The notes below the pieces were generated by a model. It was not told the origin of the DNA, made no database searches, and worked only from the letters and a program-made list of their open reading frames with translations. DNA of 64,000 nucleotides, taken from Puteibacter caeruleilacunae (GTDB lineage Bacteria > Bacteroidota > Bacteroidia > Bacteroidales > Prolixibacteraceae). The stretch spans positions 124,001 to 188,000 of the forward strand of contig SJCO01000014.1 in NCBI GenBank assembly GCA_005217565.1. Direction: 5' to 3'. The position numbers and the translations under genes were made by a program. Below, one piece after another: positions 6,657 to 17,365 of this stretch; positions within the stretch are counted from its first letter, which is position 1, and each line of letters begins with the position of its first letter.

Positions 6657-9600
6657 ATGATCCTATTTTTTCAAGGAAACAACGGGAATATTATTTCTGT
6701 TGATTCAAGACAGAATCTTTCCAATGATGACATTTCGAAATTGGTATGGCTTTTTGGGGACGCCCGACAGATAGATAGCGCAGAGCTTGAAGGTTGGTTT
6801 GTGGGGCCTCGCAAAGAGATGATTACTCCATGGAGTACGAATGCCGTCGAAATTACTCAAAACATGGGAATCGACGGCATTTTTCGTATAGAGGAGTATT
6901 TTCAGGTTGAGAGCGAAGATGCAAAATTTGATCCTATGCTTCAGGCAATGTATCACAACCTGGATCAAGATCTGTTTAAGATTGACAAAGAACCAGAGGA
7001 GATCTTATACATTAACGACATTGCTGCCTACAACGAACAAGAAGGTCTGGCATTGAGTAGTGATGAAATTACCTACTTGGAAGAAGTAGCCGAAAAGCTT
7101 GGTCGTAAGCTTACCGATAGTGAGGTATTCGGTTTCTCTCAGGTAAACTCAGAGCACTGTCGCCATAAAATCTTTAACGGTACTTTCGTAATTGATGGTG
7201 AAGAAAAAGAGCTTTCTCTTTTCCAATTGATCAAGAAAACATCTAAGGAAAATCCAAATAAAATTGTTTCAGCGTATAAGGATAACTGTTCATTTGTTGA
7301 AGGTCCTGTTGTTGAACAATTTGCTCCTGCTACTCACGATAAAGCTGATTTCTTTAAAGTTAAAGATATCAAGACTGTATTGTCGTTGAAAGCAGAGACA
7401 CATAACTTCCCAACTACTGTAGAGCCATTTAATGGTGCTGCAACTGGTACAGGAGGTGAGATTCGTGACCGTATGGGTGGTGGTATTGGTAGTTTGCCAA
7501 TCGCTGGTACTGCGGTATACATGACTTCTTACCCTCGTAGCGAAGGTGCTCGTGAGTGGGAGCAAGCCACTGAAGAGCGTCCTTGGTTGTATCAAACTCC
7601 AGAAGAGATTTTGATTAAAGCTTCGAATGGTGCTAGTGACTTTGGTAATAAATTCGGACAGCCACTTATTTGTGGATCTGTACTTACCTTCGAGCACTTC
7701 GAGAATCAAAAGAAATATGCGTTCGATAAGGTGATCATGTTGGCCGGTGGTATCGGTTTTGCAAATCATCGCGATGCACTTAAAGGTCATCCGGAGCCAG
7801 GACAAAAAGTGGTTCTTTTAGGTGGTGACAACTACCGTATCGGTATGGGTGGTGGAGCTGTGTCTTCTGTAGCTACAGGAGAATACGAAAATGCCATCGA
7901 GTTGAACGCAGTTCAGCGTGCTAACCCTGAGATGCAGAAGCGTGCTTATAACGCTATTCGTGCATTAGCTGAGTCGGAAAATAATCCTGTGGTTTCAATC
8001 CACGATCATGGTGCAGGTGGTCACTTGAACTGTCTGTCGGAGTTGGTTGAGGAAACCGGAGGTAAAATTGATACTTCTAAACTTCCTGTTGGTGATCCAA
8101 CATTGTCGCAAAAAGAGATCGTAGGTAACGAGTCTCAAGAGCGTATCGGTTTGGTGATGAAGGAAGAGGATGTAGATATGTTGAAACGTATCTCTGATCG
8201 TGAGCGTGCTCCAATGTACACTATTGGTGAGACTACTAACGATATGCAGTTTACGTTTGAAAATTCTAAGACTGGTGAGAAAGCTATCGATCTTAAGCTT
8301 GACTACATGTTTGGTAAGCCACCTAAGACTATCTTGAATGATACTACTGTGGATACTAAATATGCTCCTGTAGCTTACGATGCTGAGCAAATTACTCACT
8401 ATGTTGAGAATGTACTTCAATTAGAGTCAGTTGCTTGTAAGGATTGGTTGACTAACAAAGTAGACCGCTCGGTAACTGGTCGTATTGCTAAGCAGCAGTG
8501 TGCTGGTGAATTGCAATTGCCATTGAATAACGTTGGTGTAGTTGCTCTTGATTACCAAGGTAAAGCAGGTATCGCTAACTCAATTGGTCATGCTCCTGTA
8601 GCTGGTATGGTGAATGCTGAGCATGGTTCAGTTCTTTCAATCGCTGAGTCGTTGACGAATATTGTATGGGCTCCAATGGCTGACAAGATTCGTAGCATTT
8701 CATTGAGTGCTAACTGGATGTGGCCTTGTAAAAACGACGGTGAAGATGCTCGCTTGTATAGCGCTGTTAAAGCAGCAAGTGACTTTGCTTGTCAGTTGGG
8801 TATTAATATTCCTACTGGTAAGGATTCACTTTCTATGACTCAAAAATATAAGGATGATGTAGTTTACTCTCCAGGAACAGTGATTATCTCAGCTTCAGGT
8901 GAAGTTACTGATGTGAGAAAAGTTGTTGAGCCTGTAGTGGTGAATGATCCTTCTAAAGAAATTATCTATATCGACTTGTCTAAGACTGCTTACAGCCTAG
9001 GTGGTAGTGCATTCGGACAAATCGTTAATAAGTTAGGTGAAGATACTCCTACTGTTGCTGATGTTGATTACTTCGGTAAAGCATTTAACGCAGTTCAGGA
9101 TCTTATTGAAAACGACTTGGTACTTGCTGGACATGATATTTCTGATGGTGGTATGATTACTGCTCTATTAGAGATGTGTTTCGCTAATACTAAAGGTGGT
9201 TTGAATATCGATCTTACTGAGTTGAACGAAGCGGATACTGTTAAAGCATTATTCAGCGAGAATCCTGGTCTGTTGATTCAGGTTGCTGATATGGATAAAG
9301 TAGGCGAAGCGTTGGTTAAAGCAGGTGTTGAATTCGTTGTATTAGGTACTCCAGCTGAAGGTCGTACTATTGAGGTTGCTAATGGCGACTTGAACTACGA
9401 ATTTGATATTGATTCATTACGTGAGTTGTGGTACAAGACTTCATACTTGATGGATCGCAAGCAATCAGGTGAGGAATTGGCTCTTGAGCGTTACTCTAAC
9501 TACAAGAAGCAAAACCTTGATTTCGAATTTGGTGGTTTCACTGGAACTGCTGCTGATCTTGGTATCGAGATGAAGCGTAGAACTGAGTCAGGTGTTAAGG

Positions 9601-10346
9601 CTGCTATCATCCGTGAGAAGGGTGTTAATGGTGATCGTGAGATGGCTTATAGCTTGTACTTGGCAGGATTCGACGTGAAGGATGTTCACATGACTGACCT
9701 TATCAACGGGCGTGAAGACTTATCTGACGTTAACATGATCGTATTTGTTGGTGGTTTCTCTAACTCTGACGTTCTTGGTTCGGCTAAAGGTTGGGCAGGA
9801 GCATTTAAATACAATGAGAAAGCTCGTGTTGCATTAGAGAACTTCTACAAGCGTGAGGATACTTTAAGTTTAGGTATCTGTAATGGTTGTCAGTTGATGG
9901 TTGAATTGAACCTTGTATATCCTGAGCACGATGAGCAACCTAAGATGCTTCATAATAACTCTCACAAGTTTGAGTCTATCTTCTTGAACGTTGAGATTCC
10001 TGAGACTAACTCTGTAATGTTTGATTCATTAGCTGGTAGTCGCCTAGGAGTATGGGTAGCTCACGGAGAAGGTAAATTTAGCTTACTTTACGGCGAAGAG
10101 AAATACAACATTGCAGCTAAATATGCTCATTCAGGTTACCCAGCCAATCCAAATGGATCAGCATTCGACACTGCAGCGATTTGTTCTGCTGACGGTCGTC
10201 ACTTAGCTATGATGCCTCACTTAGAGCGTGCAATCTTCCCATGGCAGTGGGGTACTTATCCTGCAGGGAGAGCAAACGACGAAGTTGCTCCATGGATCGA
10301 AGCTTTTGCAAATGCTAAAAAGTGGATTGAAAATAAGACTAAGTAG
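6657..10346 (+). CDS. purL: Phosphoribosylformylglycinamidine synthase, single-chain
   Basis: The 1229-residue protein is the large single-chain FGAM synthase, which converts FGAR, glutamine and ATP to FGAM in purine synthesis. In order: an N-terminal PurS-like domain and linker (1-190, with the [20 protein letters not shown] signature), two AIR-synthase-like halves with the metal and ATP motifs [21 protein letters not shown] and [17 protein letters not shown], a second half with [10 protein letters not shown], and a C-terminal class I glutamine amidotransferase with Cys1075 in GICNGCQLM and the HLERAIFPW His-Glu segment. Length is typical. Codon use in the interior (GGT, GCT, CGT rich) is more biased than in neighbouring genes, as expected for high expression. 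No other pur gene is adjacent. Confidence 0.98.
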   Translation: MILFFQGNNGNIISVDSRQNLSNDDISKLVWLFGDARQIDSAELEGWFVGPRKEMITPWSTNAVEITQNMGIDGIFRIEEYFQVESEDAKFDPMLQAMYHNLDQDLFKIDKEPEEILYINDIAAYNEQEGLALSSDEITYLEEVAEKLGRKLTDSEVFGFSQVNSEHCRHKIFNGTFVIDGEEKELSLFQLIKKTSKENPNKIVSAYKDNCSFVEGPVVEQFAPATHDKADFFKVKDIKTVLSLKAETHNFPTTVEPFNGAATGTGGEIRDRMGGGIGSLPIAGTAVYMTSYPRSEGAREWEQATEERPWLYQTPEEILIKASNGASDFGNKFGQPLICGSVLTFEHFENQKKYAFDKVIMLAGGIGFANHRDALKGHPEPGQKVVLLGGDNYRIGMGGGAVSSVATGEYENAIELNAVQRANPEMQKRAYNAIRALAESENNPVVSIHDHGAGGHLNCLSELVEETGGKIDTSKLPVGDPTLSQKEIVGNESQERIGLVMKEEDVDMLKRISDRERAPMYTIGETTNDMQFTFENSKTGEKAIDLKLDYMFGKPPKTILNDTTVDTKYAPVAYDAEQITHYVENVLQLESVACKDWLTNKVDRSVTGRIAKQQCAGELQLPLNNVGVVALDYQGKAGIANSIGHAPVAGMVNAEHGSVLSIAESLTNIVWAPMADKIRSISLSANWMWPCKNDGEDARLYSAVKAASDFACQLGINIPTGKDSLSMTQKYKDDVVYSPGTVIISASGEVTDVRKVVEPVVVNDPSKEIIYIDLSKTAYSLGGSAFGQIVNKLGEDTPTVADVDYFGKAFNAVQDLIENDLVLAGHDISDGGMITALLEMCFANTKGGLNIDLTELNEADTVKALFSENPGLLIQVADMDKVGEALVKAGVEFVVLGTPAEGRTIEVANGDLNYEFDIDSLRELWYKTSYLMDRKQSGEELALERYSNYKKQNLDFEFGGFTGTAADLGIEMKRRTESGVKAAIIREKGVNGDREMAYSLYLAGFDVKDVHMTDLINGREDLSDVNMIVFVGGFSNSDVLGSAKGWAGAFKYNEKARVALENFYKREDTLSLGICNGCQLMVELNLVYPEHDEQPKMLHNNSHKFESIFLNVEIPETNSVMFDSLAGSRLGVWVAHGEGKFSLLYGEEKYNIAAKYAHSGYPANPNGSAFDTAAICSADGRHLAMMPHLERAIFPWQWGTYPAGRANDEVAPWIEAFANAKKWIENKTK

Positions 10347-10370
10347 TAATAATTCTACTATATATTGAAA

Positions 10371-10400
10371 GAGGATACCTTTACGGGTATCCTTTTTTTT
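10371..10400 (+). terminator. Terminator after purL
   Basis: AGGATACC (10372-10379) pairs with GGTATCCT (10386-10393) across a 6-base loop and runs into eight Ts. Confidence 0.9.
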
Positions 10401-10466
10401 GTCTCATTTTCAAATGCCTTGTAATCTGAATACCCTTGAGGTTAAAGGTAAATTAAATTTTATTCG

Positions 10467-10474
10467 TATATTTG
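10467..10474 (+). promoter_or_regulatory. -7 promoter element of the TPR kinase
   Basis: TATATTTG fits TAnnTTTG. It places the start site near 10481, which rules against GTG codons at 10487 and 10493 and supports ATG at 10502. Confidence 0.65.
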
Positions 10475-10501
10475 CTGTCCGTATAGGTGACCGTGAGATA
10501 T

Positions 10502-12571
10502 ATGGAAAAATTTAGATTACTAGCAATCCTTTTATTGGTATCCCTTGTTAGTTTGGCGGATGGAGTTAATGCTGATCCTAGTGACTCCCAACAATCATCC
10601 AAAAAGTCAGAAATTGAGAAATTAGCTGAGAAAGTTCAGTCTTTCATTGGCGATGATGATGAGCAGGCTAAGGTGTATGGTCAAAGACTTATCGACCTGG
10701 CTCAGGAGAAGAGGGATACGCAACATATTGGTAAAGGATATTACTTCCTGGGAGATATTGCCTATTATGCCAGTGAATTTGTTCAGGCTGGAGCCCATTA
10801 CGATAAAGCTATTTACTTTCTTGAACGTACCGATGATGTTGAGATGCTTGCGCTAAGTTATAGCAGTCGCGGATCTATTGCCTATTTTCAAGGAGAATAT
10901 GCTGGGGCTATCGATTTATATATGAAGTCGCTTAATCTGTTTTCTGAGTTACAGTTAAAGGTTGATATTGCCAATGCATATCACAATCTGGGGATGACCT
11001 ACAAAGAGCTTGAAAACTTTGATGAGTCGCTTGAATACTACAAAAAGGCACTTGCCCTTAACAATGAAATAAATCGCCAGGAGAGCGCTGCGCTTAATTT
11101 GAATGGAATGGCTGCGCTATATCTACGGTTTAATTATTATAAAGCAGCACTGCCGGTACTGTTGCAGGTTGAAGCTATTTACAGGGAACTTAAGGATGAT
11201 TTGAACCTTGCTTCGGTATTGAATAATAAGGCTATGGTATATGCCGAAAGTGAAGACCTTAAGACTGCTTTGAAGCTTTATAAAGAGGCTCATCTGTTGT
11301 TTGATAAGGTTGGCTATGAACGAGGCTCAATTAATGCATTGATAGGTATTGCCAGTTGCTATGGGCAATTGAAAAACTACCAGCAGGCAGAATTGTATTT
11401 CGATCGTTGTTACAGAGAGGCTAAGTCGAAGGACTTGATGGGAATTTATCTTGGCTGCCTGGAGGATCATTACGAGATTCTTCGAGAAAGAAAGGACTAC
11501 AAACGAGCGCTTTCAAAGATGGTTGAGATGAATGCCTTACGTGATAGCTTACATGGTGAAGAGCAACGTAAGGAATTGGCAAGAGTTAAGGCGCAATATG
11601 AGGTTGATCAGCAACAACTAAGGATTGAAGAGTTGGAGAATGAGAGCAAGATTGAGCAGTTGAAAGATCGTCAGAATGATATTATCTTAATCTCTCTGCT
11701 ATTGGTTATTGGAAGTCTTGGTGCTATCATTATAGTTCAGGTATTTAATAGTCGCCAGAAGCATAAGCATAACGACCTTCTATCTGCAAAGAATCTTCAG
11801 ATAGAGACGCGTAATTCAAAGGTGATAAAGCTAAATGACGAGCTGAAGCAGAAGAATAAACTGTTAGAGGCTTCTGAGAAGAAACTTAATGAAACCATGG
11901 AGGCGAAGGATCGCATGATGAAGATCATCGTGAAGGATATCTATAAACCTGTGGAGATTATGCATAACGATGCTGTAGAGATTATTGAAGCCATAAAAGC
12001 TAATGGATCAAATGGTGTTGAAAGTAAGGCTCAGAATATTCAGTTGAAATCGGGAAGTGTAAAAGGATTGCTTGATGGGATTCTAACCTGGACTGCTTTG
12101 CATGATGGGAAGTTGAATTATAATCCTGAATCGATAAATTTATTAAATTGTGTCGATGGAGTTCTTGAAATATTAAGTGATAATATACTGGAGATGGAGC
12201 TGCAGGTGGACAATACAATCGATCCAGATTGCCAAATTGAGGCAGATGAGGAGATGCTTATTGTTGTGTTTACTAACCTGATAAAAAGCACAATAAGATA
12301 TTCTTTGCCAAAGGGAAGGATATCAATAAATGCTGTTCCTTCTAATGATGAGATTAAAGTAGAAGTTATCGATGATGGAGTAGCGAAGTCATATGAAGAG
12401 AAGAGTAAACTGTTAGAACAAGCTACTGCTTCTGATGTAACGCAAGATGACGCAGGCGTTGGATTAGGCTTATTGATGAGCTCAAGATTGATAAATATAC
12501 ATGGAGGAGTAATTGGTGTCGAAGTCATGGATAGTGGACGCACAAGCTATTACTTTACAATTCCAGTATAA
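10502..12571 (+). CDS. TPR sensor histidine-kinase-like protein, degenerate H-box
   Basis: The 689-residue product has a signal peptide, six or more tetratricopeptide repeats (about residues 50-340, for example NAYHNLGMTYKELENFDESL), a coiled coil, one transmembrane helix (IILISLLLVIGSLGAIIIV), a second coiled coil, and a kinase-like core. The pattern IIAHDL expected at the phospho-acceptor is IIVKDI here, with Lys478 in place of histidine. The ATPase part keeps a recognisable N-box (FTNLIKSTIRYS), a DDG box and a GVGLGL box. It is therefore probably a pseudokinase or signal scaffold. It is monocistronic, with no response regulator nearby. I chose ATG 10502 over two upstream GTG codons because the signal peptide and promoter fit it. 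Confidence 0.85.
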   Translation: MEKFRLLAILLLVSLVSLADGVNADPSDSQQSSKKSEIEKLAEKVQSFIGDDDEQAKVYGQRLIDLAQEKRDTQHIGKGYYFLGDIAYYASEFVQAGAHYDKAIYFLERTDDVEMLALSYSSRGSIAYFQGEYAGAIDLYMKSLNLFSELQLKVDIANAYHNLGMTYKELENFDESLEYYKKALALNNEINRQESAALNLNGMAALYLRFNYYKAALPVLLQVEAIYRELKDDLNLASVLNNKAMVYAESEDLKTALKLYKEAHLLFDKVGYERGSINALIGIASCYGQLKNYQQAELYFDRCYREAKSKDLMGIYLGCLEDHYEILRERKDYKRALSKMVEMNALRDSLHGEEQRKELARVKAQYEVDQQQLRIEELENESKIEQLKDRQNDIILISLLLVIGSLGAIIIVQVFNSRQKHKHNDLLSAKNLQIETRNSKVIKLNDELKQKNKLLEASEKKLNETMEAKDRMMKIIVKDIYKPVEIMHNDAVEIIEAIKANGSNGVESKAQNIQLKSGSVKGLLDGILTWTALHDGKLNYNPESINLLNCVDGVLEILSDNILEMELQVDNTIDPDCQIEADEEMLIVVFTNLIKSTIRYSLPKGRISINAVPSNDEIKVEVIDDGVAKSYEEKSKLLEQATASDVTQDDAGVGLGLLMSSRLINIHGGVIGVEVMDSGRTSYYFTIPV

Positions 12572-12621
12572 AGCTTTATCTGGTGCAATCTTACTAGAAA
12601 TATCGATAACTAAATAGATAC

Positions 12622-12659
12622 AAAAAAAACGTTTCCTATCAACAAGAAACGGTTTTTTT
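12622..12659 (+). terminator. Terminator after the TPR kinase
   Basis: CGTTTC (12630-12635) pairs with GAAACG (12646-12651), flanked by an A-run and a T-run, so it may work in both directions. Confidence 0.8.
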
Positions 12660-12733
12660 ATTTATCAGTTCTTTATGAATATCTGTGGGATTATAGTCCT
12701 TGGTTAAATGTTACAGACCACTGCATCCGAACC

Positions 12734-12926
12734 GGCCTCGTGAAAAAAATAATGGATTTAGAAGCTGGTGTTTAGTAAGACAGGGAAGCTGAGAACTTTG
12801 TTCGAAGATCACCCAGCCGCACTTAACAACAGCAAATAAATCCATTACTTTTTTCAGGCAGCCTTGACTTTTTTGCTTCGTTTTTGCGTTATGGCAAAAA
12901 TGAAGAGCCTGTTCGGCTTAAGAACA
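12734..12926. repeat. Dispersed hairpin element, copy A (long loop)
   Basis: Arms of about 27 bases, starting GGCCTCGTGAAAAAAATAAT at 12734 and ending ATTACTTTTTTCAGGCAGCC at 12863, are imperfect inverted repeats around a 76-base loop. The right arm runs into a T-rich segment (GACTTTTTTGCTTCGTTTTT) and then a short GAAGAGCCTGTTCGGCTTAAG palindrome. The same modules recur at 15302, 22073-22473 and 49059. It lies 12 bases beyond the stop of the M13 peptidase gene and fills most of the 366-base gap. Confidence 0.8.
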
Positions 12927-12937
12927 ATGTTTATCTC

Positions 12938-14965
12938 CTACCAAATAGAAGCTCTTTCAGCTTGTGGAAGGAACATATAGTCGCCTTCTTTAATATCAAA
13001 TGCTTTATGGAATTCTGCAACGTTACGAAGAGGCCCAATCACACGGAAACGTCCAAGTGAGTGTACGTCTTCTTTAGTTCTACGAAGAATTTCCTTATCT
13101 CTGATGTTCTGTGCCCATACATGTGAATATGCAAGGTAGAAACGTTGGATAGGAGTAAATCCGTCAATCTTTTTATTCATATCAGGATTAGTCTTCATAA
13201 ATGCAGTGTGTGAAATATTCAAACCACCAAGGTCGGCGATGTTCTCACCTAAACTTAATTTACCGTTAGCGTGAATAGTATCAAGCACAACAAACTCGTT
13301 GAATTGCTTAACCAATACGTCAGCTCTTTTAGTAAAGCGCTCTGCATCCTCAGCAGTCCACCAGTCGTTCATGTTACCATTCTTATCAAATAGTCTTCCT
13401 TTATCGTCGAAACCATGCGTCATTTCGTGACCAATAACAACACCAATTGCACCATAGTTTACTGCATCATCAGCATCAAGATAGAAGAAAGGAGGCTGAA
13501 GAATTGCCGCAGGGAATACAATCTCGTTGTTCAATGGATGGTAGTATGCATTCACCATTTGTGGTGGCATATGCCATTCATTCTTGTCAACAGGCTTATT
13601 GATTTTATTGAAGTTTAAGCGAGTCTCAAAAGCATTAGCGCGGATAACATTCAAAACAAATGCGTCGTTTTTGATTTCCAATGAAGAGTAATCTTTCCAC
13701 TCGTCAGGATATCCAACCTTCACACGCATCTTAGCAAGTTTCTCTTTAGCTTCGGCTTTAGTTGCATCACCCATCCACTCAAGGTTTCCGATACGATCGT
13801 TCAAGGCCAACTTAAGATTTCCTACTAATTTAACCATACGCTCTTTTGCTTCAGGAGGGAAGTACTCTTTCACGTAAATCTGACCGATAGCTTCGCTCAA
13901 ACCGCTACTGGTAGTTGAAAGTACGCGCTTCCATAATGGACGCATTTCTTTGCTACCCGACATGGTTTTTCCGTAGAAATCAAATACTTGGTCAACATAC
14001 TCCTGACTCAATTTACCAGCCAATGAGTTTACAAGGTTCCATTTGAAATATACTTTCCAATCAGCAACAGAGTGGTTCTTCAAGATTTGGTCGTAAGCTT
14101 TGAAGAATTCAGGCTGACTAACGATTACGTTTTTAGGATCTTCAAGTTGTAATGCAGTAAAGAAACTGTTCCAGTCAATCGATGGAGTAAGCTCTTTCAA
14201 ATCGGCAGTTGCATATTTGTTGTAAGTTTTATGAGGATCTCTGCGCTCAAGGCGAGTCATAGAAGCCTCAGCCATTGCAGTCTCCATTTTCATAATTACA
14301 TCAGCTTTAGCAGTAGCAGCAGCTTGCTCTTCGCCCATTAACGCCCACATCTTCTTCAAGTGCTCAACGTAAGCAGCACGAATCTCTACTGAGCGAGGAT
14401 CATCGTTGGTATAGTAATCGCGATCAGGCATTCCTAAACCACCCTGACTCATGTAGGTGATTTCCGTTGTACTATTCTTAGCGTCGGCTGAAGAATAAAT
14501 GTTGAATACTGGAGCAATACCGATATTCTGGAAGTAAGCAACCAAATTATTGATTTGATCTTTGCTGTTTAAAGTCTCAATCTTATCAAGATAAGGCTTA
14601 AGAGAAGTTAAGCCAGCTTTATTTCGAGCTTCCATATCCATTCCTGAATTGTAGAAGTCGGCAATTTTTTGCTCAATAGATCCTTGAGTATGCTCTGTTG
14701 AAGTAATCTTTTTGATTAATTCTTGTTCTTGAATCTGACTTTTGTCGATAAGCTTGTCAAATGAACCAAAGCGACTCTTATCATCTGGAATTGGATTTAC
14801 TTTTTTCCAACCACCGTTGGCGTAAGTATCAAAATCTGTTCCTGGAGAAACAGAGGTGTCCAAATTTGCTTTGTCAATAGCCATTGTTTTTTGTGTTTTC
14901 TGTTGATCACACGAAGTAAACAAAACTAGGGCTATAACACCTAATTGAAAATAGTTTTTAATCAT
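12938..14965 (-). CDS. M13 family zinc metallopeptidase (neprilysin/PepO-like) lipoprotein
   Basis: The 675-residue product starts with a lipoprotein signal (ALVLFTSCDQ). It has the full M13 layout: an N-terminal alpha-helical domain that begins with the PGTDFDTYANGGWKK signature, the NAYYHPLNNEIVFPAAILQP strand, the zinc motif His513-Glu514-Met-Thr-His517, the third ligand in GENIADLGG, and the C-terminal catalytic arginine region FRVIGPLRNVAEFHKAF. It ends with W, as the family does. It hydrolyses oligopeptides, probably from the periplasmic face or cell surface. It is monocistronic on the minus strand; a hairpin repeat lies directly after it and may act as its terminator. Confidence 0.95.
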   Translation of the reverse strand: MIKNYFQLGVIALVLFTSCDQQKTQKTMAIDKANLDTSVSPGTDFDTYANGGWKKVNPIPDDKSRFGSFDKLIDKSQIQEQELIKKITSTEHTQGSIEQKIADFYNSGMDMEARNKAGLTSLKPYLDKIETLNSKDQINNLVAYFQNIGIAPVFNIYSSADAKNSTTEITYMSQGGLGMPDRDYYTNDDPRSVEIRAAYVEHLKKMWALMGEEQAAATAKADVIMKMETAMAEASMTRLERRDPHKTYNKYATADLKELTPSIDWNSFFTALQLEDPKNVIVSQPEFFKAYDQILKNHSVADWKVYFKWNLVNSLAGKLSQEYVDQVFDFYGKTMSGSKEMRPLWKRVLSTTSSGLSEAIGQIYVKEYFPPEAKERMVKLVGNLKLALNDRIGNLEWMGDATKAEAKEKLAKMRVKVGYPDEWKDYSSLEIKNDAFVLNVIRANAFETRLNFNKINKPVDKNEWHMPPQMVNAYYHPLNNEIVFPAAILQPPFFYLDADDAVNYGAIGVVIGHEMTHGFDDKGRLFDKNGNMNDWWTAEDAERFTKRADVLVKQFNEFVVLDTIHANGKLSLGENIADLGGLNISHTAFMKTNPDMNKKIDGFTPIQRFYLAYSHVWAQNIRDKEILRRTKEDVHSLGRFRVIGPLRNVAEFHKAFDIKEGDYMFLPQAERASIW

Positions 14966-15230
14966 AGTAACAAATTTAATGTGCTCGAATTTCTAAAAAA
15001 TATACAGGAGTGAGCATTAAATGTAGCATTCACTATGCTGAAGCAAAGTGAGTTGTCCTTCATTCATACCATAAAATGTTTCAATCCCGCATCTAGTAAA
15101 CAATCTATGTGTAATAAATCAATCGCAAATGTTACGATTTTATTTCAGAAAATGATGTTTTTTTTCAGAAATAGGCATGGCGTATGGAATACGGAGCAAG
15201 GGAAAAGAAGACTCGTTTCTTGTTGTAGAT

Positions 15231-15265
15231 ACACCTTCCAGCGTCAGTCAGACCTGGAAGCGTGT
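15231..15265. repeat. REP-like palindromic hairpin, copy 1
   Basis: ACAC/GTGT, TTCCAG/CTGGAA and GTC/GAC stems are separated by a small internal loop and a bulged C, around an AGTCA loop. Copies at 17361 and 63773 share the same layout with compensating changes. Confidence 0.7.
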
Positions 15266-15301
15266 TGTAGATTAAAAGTATGAGACCAAGGTATAGGAAT
15301 T

Positions 15302-15387
15302 GGCCTCTTTACTTTTTTCAGGTAGCCTTGACTTTGTTGCTTCGTTTTTGGAGTAAACCAAAAATGATGGCCAGTCCGACAGGGCAA
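15302..15387 (+). repeat. Dispersed hairpin element, copy B (deleted left arm)
   Basis: It keeps GGCCTC, then TTTACTTTTTTCAGGTAGCC, the GCTTCGTTTTT module and a GGCCAGTCCGACAGGGC end. Compared with copies A and D, most of the left arm has been lost. Confidence 0.65.
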
Positions 15388-15548
15388 TTTTGCGTTAAGT
15401 CTCCGCATTTTAGTAAATGCTATATCAAAAAGAAACAGTTTTGTTTCTTAAGAGGTTAAAATGAGAAGCCTATTGGACTGGAGAACGTTTTGGGATCAAA
15501 TAAACAATGAAAAGTCAGCGCTAAAACAATAAAGCAAAAAATATTCTT

Positions 15549-15556
15549 TATCTTTG
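15549..15556 (+). promoter_or_regulatory. -7 promoter element of the GH9-like gene
   Basis: TATCTTTG fits TAnnTTTG. A GTG start at 15556 would overlap this box, so the ATG at 15595 is the better start. Confidence 0.6.
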
Positions 15557-15594
15557 TGTGCGGTAACGGAACTAATAATCAACAACAAGAAACC

Positions 15595-17313
15595 ATGTTT
15601 ATAACACGATATTTTACGCTATTTCTTCTTACAATAACCTATGCTCTGCAATTGAATGCGCAATCAGGAATACTGTCGTCACAGGTAGGATACGACACGA
15701 ATGAGGTGAAAAAGATCTTTATTCGTAGTGATCAAGCGCATTTCATCAAAGAAAAGACTGCCTTTAAAATCGTTAATATCCAGAATGGTAAAACATTTAA
15801 AGGACAGGTAAAAAAATGGGGGAGTAAGTGGAATGCAACATGGTGGATTGCTGATTTCTCAAAATTGAAAAAGGAAGGATCTTACCAGTTATTACTGCAA
15901 AACGCGAAAGGGCAATCTCTCTCAAGTGATACATTTAAAATTGGCGACCATATTCTTTGGAAGAATAGTTACAATGTGATTGCTCACGATTTATTAGACC
16001 AACGTGCCCGTGAAGCACGCGTAGGAAAAGGATGGCGTGATTGCGGTAGTGATCTGCAGGAGTTTAGTAGTCACGCTGTTACTATCGATGGCTTAGGTGA
16101 TATACTGGAGAACTCAGATAAAGTATTGTCAAAAGAAGAACATGAATATCTGCGAAATCAACTGGTGAGAGGATGTGATTTTCTGGCATACCTACAAGAC
16201 AAGGCCAAGGAGATAAAACTAGGTGATGGTGCTGTTATTCATGAAGATCGACAAGATCATGTGGTTACAGGTAATGTTGCCAAAGCGGCTAAGATGTTTG
16301 CCAAATCAAGCAGACTGTTAAGAGGTTATAACGATAGTAAGAGTAAGGAATATGAGATGAGAGCCAAGAAGGCTTTTCAGTGGATTCATCAAAACGGACC
16401 TGTTGTCAATGAGGAAGAGCAGCTATTCTATGCATCGGTGCATGGCGCTCCTAAAGGAGCAGTGCCACCAGCAAAGCAATGGATGACAAGAGATTTAGTG
16501 ACCATGATATCGGCAGCTATAGAATTGTATGATTTAGGTAATACTGAGTACAAGGCTTTGGCTATAAACTATGCTGATAAGGTGATGGCACGACAAGTAT
16601 CGAAACAGGACAATGAAGACGGATTATATGGGCATTTTTATACCTATAGCGACTATTCGCAGTTTGGTGGTGTGAAGTTTACAGAAAAGGCCAATATTCA
16701 CTGTGGAGCGCATAGTAAAGATGGACGAATGTACAACAAGGGTGGGCATTATCCGCATTATATCTTGCCTTTCATAAAAATGATCGAAGAGTGGGGAAGT
16801 GATGCAAAAGCAAAAGAATGGAGGTCGACAGTTAGCAATTTTGCTTACGGCTATTTTATCCCGGCATGTGGCCAGTCGCCTTTCATGATTCTACCTTCGG
16901 GTTTTTATAAAGATCAAGGCTTACTTTATTTTGGTAGTTGGTACCATGGTCATAACAACATTTATTCATTTGCTGCAACATTGGCCTTAGTGTTTGAGAA
17001 ATTTTTCAAGGATGATCAATTTAGATCAATAGCAGTGGGTAATATACAATGGATAGCAGGTTTGAATTGTGGATTAAAAGAGAAGGATTCTCCTGGCTAT
17101 TTGTCTTATAGCATGATTTCAGGAATCGGGAATCGGTACAGGGGAAGTTGGACTAATATAGCTGGTTCTATCTGTAATGGTTTTTCTGCTAGTCCACAGT
17201 TTAAAATCACGGAACCAAGCTTAGCAAAAGATCTTCCCGTGTATTTTGATGACGAGGACTATATCGCTCATACGTTCCCATTCTTATCGGCGTTGATTCG
17301 CTTTCAGAAATAG
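15595..17313 (+). CDS. Glycoside hydrolase family 9-like protein
   Basis: The 572-residue product has a signal peptide (cleavage near LNAQ-S), an N-terminal immunoglobulin-like domain (residues 25-115, ILSSQVGYDTNEVKKIFIRS, the usual CelD_N opening) and an alpha-helical (six-hairpin) catalytic domain. The usual GH9 signature WxDAGD appears as WRDCGSD (Asp149, Asp153), one residue longer. The expected C-terminal Asn-Glu catalytic segment is not evident; EDYIAHTFPFLSAL is the nearest candidate. GH9 enzymes cleave beta-1,4 glucans or related glycans; given the active-site differences the substrate is open. It is monocistronic, with tandem and palindromic repeats beginning a few bases after the stop. 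The ATG was chosen because an upstream GTG overlaps the promoter. Confidence 0.75.
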   Translation: MFITRYFTLFLLTITYALQLNAQSGILSSQVGYDTNEVKKIFIRSDQAHFIKEKTAFKIVNIQNGKTFKGQVKKWGSKWNATWWIADFSKLKKEGSYQLLLQNAKGQSLSSDTFKIGDHILWKNSYNVIAHDLLDQRAREARVGKGWRDCGSDLQEFSSHAVTIDGLGDILENSDKVLSKEEHEYLRNQLVRGCDFLAYLQDKAKEIKLGDGAVIHEDRQDHVVTGNVAKAAKMFAKSSRLLRGYNDSKSKEYEMRAKKAFQWIHQNGPVVNEEEQLFYASVHGAPKGAVPPAKQWMTRDLVTMISAAIELYDLGNTEYKALAINYADKVMARQVSKQDNEDGLYGHFYTYSDYSQFGGVKFTEKANIHCGAHSKDGRMYNKGGHYPHYILPFIKMIEEWGSDAKAKEWRSTVSNFAYGYFIPACGQSPFMILPSGFYKDQGLLYFGSWYHGHNNIYSFAATLALVFEKFFKDDQFRSIAVGNIQWIAGLNCGLKEKDSPGYLSYSMISGIGNRYRGSWTNIAGSICNGFSASPQFKITEPSLAKDLPVYFDDEDYIAHTFPFLSALIRFQK

Positions 17314-17317
17314 ATAT

Positions 17318-17365
17318 GCTGTCTGCTTTCAGAAATAACACGCTGTCTGCTTTCAGAAATAACAC
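17318..17365 (+). repeat. Two tandem 24-base repeats
   Basis: The unit begins GCTGTCTGCTTTCAGAAATA and occurs at 17318-17341 and 17342-17365, with a partial third start at 17366. The last codons of the GH9-like gene (CGCTTTCAGAAATAG) share the same core, so the repeat seems to have grown from the gene end. Confidence 0.8.

Larger units (their letters stand above)
14966..15594. other. 629-base intergenic region rich in repeats
   Basis: This gap between divergent genes contains a palindromic hairpin (15231-15265), a partial copy of the large hairpin element (15302-15387), a small AAGAAAC/GTTTCTT inverted repeat (15430-15449) and the GH9 promoter. I see no credible gene in it. Confidence 0.6.
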
